Source: Gammaproteobacteria bacterium (GTDB taxonomy: Bacteria > Pseudomonadota > Gammaproteobacteria > 21-64-14). From it: 64,000 bases of DNA. Positions within the stretch are counted from its first letter, which is position 1. The number at the start of each line of letters is the position of its first letter. Of this stretch, positions 60,693 to 64,000 are shown in pieces. The notes beneath the pieces are model-generated. The model had not been told where the DNA came from. It made no database searches and saw nothing but the letters and a program-made list of their open reading frames with translations. The stretch lies in NCBI GenBank assembly GCA_027013145.1, contig JALUXX010000056.1, positions 1 to 64,000 of the forward strand, in the 5' to 3' direction. The translations under genes were made by a program, and so were the position numbers.

Positions 60693-61484
60693 ATGCGCAT
60701 CGCCCTCGGCGTCGAGTACGACGGCATCGCGTTTGCGGGCTGGCAGTCCCAGCGGCGCGCGCGCACGGTGCAGGAAACCCTGGAGGCCGCGCTCGCGCGC
60801 GTCGCCGACCATCCGGTCCGCGTCGTCTGCGCGGGACGCACGGATGCGGGCGTTCACGCCACCGCCCAGGTCGTGCACTTCGATACGGAATCGGTGCGGC
60901 CCGAGCACGCCTGGGTGCTCGGGACCAACAGCCACCTGCCCGCCGACGTCGCGGTGCGCTGGGCGCGGGCGGTCGAACCGCGGTTCCACGCGCGTTTCGC
61001 GGCCCGGCGCCGGCGCTACCGCTACGTGATCCTCAACCGCGACACGCGCCCGGCGCTGCTGCGCGGGCGCGTCTGGTGGGTGCACCGCCCGCTGGATGCG
61101 GAGCCGGCGCGCGCGGCGGCCGCGTACCTCGTCGGCGAGCACGACTTCACCTCCTTCCGGGCGCTGGCCTGTCAGGCGCGCCATCCGGTGCGCACCATTC
61201 ACCGTCTCGACGTGCACCGCGCCGGTGAGTTTCTCTTCATCGACGTGAGCGCCAACGCCTTTCTCCACCATATGGTCCGCAATCTCGCCGGGGTCCTGGC
61301 GGCGATCGCACGCGGGGAGCACCCGCCGCAGTGGGCGCGCGAGGTCCTGGAGGCGCGCGACCGGGCGCTCGGCGGCGTGACCGCGCCGGCGGCGGGGTTG
61401 TATTTGGTGCAGGTGGAGTACCCGGAGACGTTCGGCCTCGACTGCGGGGTACGCCTGCCGGCCCTGGGCGGGCGGGAGGCGTGA
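60693..61484 (+). CDS. truA: tRNA pseudouridine(38-40) synthase
   Basis: TruA isomerises uridines 38-40 in the anticodon stem-loop of many tRNAs. The 263-residue protein has EYDGIAFAGWQSQRRARTVQE, the catalytic aspartate D51 in CAGRTDAGVHATAQVVHF, RRYRYVILNR and NAFLHHMVRNLAG. It lies between fimV and trpF in the conserved order. Confidence 0.97.
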   Translation: MRIALGVEYDGIAFAGWQSQRRARTVQETLEAALARVADHPVRVVCAGRTDAGVHATAQVVHFDTESVRPEHAWVLGTNSHLPADVAVRWARAVEPRFHARFAARRRRYRYVILNRDTRPALLRGRVWWVHRPLDAEPARAAAAYLVGEHDFTSFRALACQARHPVRTIHRLDVHRAGEFLFIDVSANAFLHHMVRNLAGVLAAIARGEHPPQWAREVLEARDRALGGVTAPAAGLYLVQVEYPETFGLDCGVRLPALGGREA

Positions 61485-62151
61485 GAATTCTGCTACCCTG
61501 TGCCCCGGAGAGGCTGGGGTCGAAGTGGTGGCCGGGTGCGTACGCGGGTTAAGATCTGCGGGATCACGCGCCCCGGGGACGCGGTGGAGGCCGCGCGTCT
61601 CGGGGTCGACGCGATCGGGCTGGTGTTCCATCCGCACAGTCCCCGCGCCGTGGACCTGGATGCGGCGGTGGCGATCGTGCGCGGCCTCCCGCCGTTCGTC
61701 GCGGCCGTGGGGCTGTTCGTGGACGCCCCCGCGGAGGCGGTGCGCGCGGTGCTCGCGGCCGTGCCGCTGGATCTGCTCCAGTTCCACGGCCGCGAGCCGG
61801 CGGAGTACTGCCGGGCCTTCGGCCGCCGCTACGTGAAGGCCCTGGCGGTGGCCGCCGACTCGGATCCCGCGGCGCAGGCGGCGCGGTATCCGGACGCGGC
61901 GGCGTGGTTGTTCGATACCGCGGTGGACGGGCGCAGCGGCGGGACCGGCCGTACGTTCGACTGGGGGCGCCTCCCGCAGGGGCTGGAGCGCCCGGTCATC
62001 CTGGCCGGCGGGCTGGATCCGGACAACGTCGCCGCCGCGGTGCGCGCGGTGCGTCCGTACGCGGTGGATGTGAGCAGCGGCGTCGAGGCGGCGAAGGGGA
62101 TCAAGGATCCCGCGCGCATGGCGGCCTTCATGAGGGGTGTACGCAGTGTCG

Positions 62152-63368
<1,217 letters not shown>

Positions 63369-63372
<4 letters not shown>

Positions 63373-64000
63373 GCCGCATCGCCGCGACCTTCGCCGCGCT
63401 GCGCCGCGACGGGCGCTGCGCGCTGATTCCCTACCTCACCGCCGGGGATCCCGATCCGGACGCCACCGTGCCCCTGATGCAGGCCGCCGTGGCGGCGGGT
63501 GCCGACCTCATCGAGGTCGGCGTCCCGTTCTCCGACCCCATGGCCGACGGCCCGGTGATCCAGGCCGCCTGCGAGCGGGCGCTCGCCCACGGCGTCACGC
63601 TGCGGCGGGTGCTGGAGATGGTGGCGCGCTTCCGCGAGACCGATGCGCGCACCCCGGTGGTGCTGATGGGTTACCTGAACCCGGTGGAGGTGATGGGCTA
63701 CGCCCGCTTCGCCGCGGCCGCCGGGGCGGCGGGCGTCGACGGCGTGCTCACCGTCGATCTGCCGCCCGAGGAATCAGGGGATCTGGAGCGGGCGCTGGCC
63801 GCGCACGGGCTCGACCCGATCTTCCTGGTGGCGCCGACGAGTTCGCGCGCGCGCGTCGAGCGCATCTGTGCCGTGGCGCGCGGCTTCGTATACTACGTCT
63901 CGCTCAAGGGGGTCACCGGCGCCGCGCACCTCGACGTCGAGGGTGTGGCCGAGCGGTTGCGCGCGATTCGCGCCGTGACCGGGCTGCCCATCGGGGTCGG
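63369..64000 (+). CDS. trpA: Tryptophan synthase alpha chain (partial, runs off right edge)
   Basis: TrpA cleaves indole-glycerol phosphate to indole for channelling into TrpB. The ATG overlaps the trpB stop (ATGA), giving coupled translation of the two subunits. The visible 210 residues include catalytic E49 and D60 ([16 protein letters not shown]), [28 protein letters not shown] and [11 protein letters not shown]. The C-terminal part lies beyond the window. Confidence 0.97.

Overview
The window is about 64 kb of very GC-rich chromosomal DNA (roughly 70 percent by eye). It is densely packed with housekeeping genes on both strands. The gene content and order point to a gammaproteobacterium: glyA-nrdR-ribD-ribE-ribBA-ribH-nusB-thiL-pgpA, xseB-ispA-dxs, leuC-leuD-leuB-asd-fimV-truA-trpF-trpB-trpA, and the EF-P beta-lysylation genes epmB/efp/epmA. 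The FimX- and FimV-like proteins, the rubrerythrin/Fe-S/DUF3501 trio and the TauE-type exporter would fit an environmental, possibly sulfur-oxidising lineage. That narrower placement is inference. No tRNA, rRNA, CRISPR array, phage or intact transposase was seen.

Layout. 0-8.1 kb: a 5'-truncated TonB-dependent receptor with unusually low GC in its first ~650 bases, an ABC-type periplasmic binding protein without any permease, a hybrid histidine kinase with two receivers and HPt, and a REC-GGDEF-EAL protein. The last three form a tight operon that could carry a periplasmic signal to c-di-GMP. 8.1-8.8 kb: a tandem array of GTAG-headed REP doublets. 8.8-18.2 kb: an HDAC-fold amidohydrolase, then glyA, nrdR, the riboflavin genes (split by a second REP array), nusB, thiL and pgpA. 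RibBA keeps its DHBP synthase half but has lost the zinc cysteines of its GTP cyclohydrolase II half. 18.3-21.5 kb: usp-tauE-TIGR02186 and a secreted retropepsin-like protease.

21.5-25.9 kb (minus strand): xseB-ispA-dxs-queD-folE2, combining isoprenoid precursor synthesis with the pterin/queuosine entry enzymes. 26.0-28.7 kb: rubrerythrin, a GlpC/HdrD-like double-cluster Fe-S protein and DUF3501. They lie behind a perfect FNR-type box placed for class II activation. 28.7-33.5 kb: a CNP1-like lipoprotein, parE and parC. 33.5-36.2 kb (minus): an HAMP adenylate cyclase overlapping a TPR-like lipoprotein gene. 36.4-38.6 kb: htpX and a DUF1015 gene. 38.9-44 kb: a FimX-like degenerate GGDEF/EAL protein, a GNAT acetyltransferase, a 168-bp MITE-like palindrome and a possible PilZ-domain protein.

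44-50.9 kb: divergent epmB and efp-epmA, psd, prmB, two small conserved-looking proteins and hemN (with an ANR/FNR-like site at its start). 51.1-64 kb: aroC, an MFS transporter, leucine biosynthesis, asd, fimV, truA and the trp genes, with trpA running off the right edge. Recurring themes are c-di-GMP and type IV pilus regulation (REC-GGDEF-EAL, FimX-like, possible PilZ, FimV), oxygen-responsive control (rubrerythrin, hemN), and local spread of non-autonomous palindromic elements.
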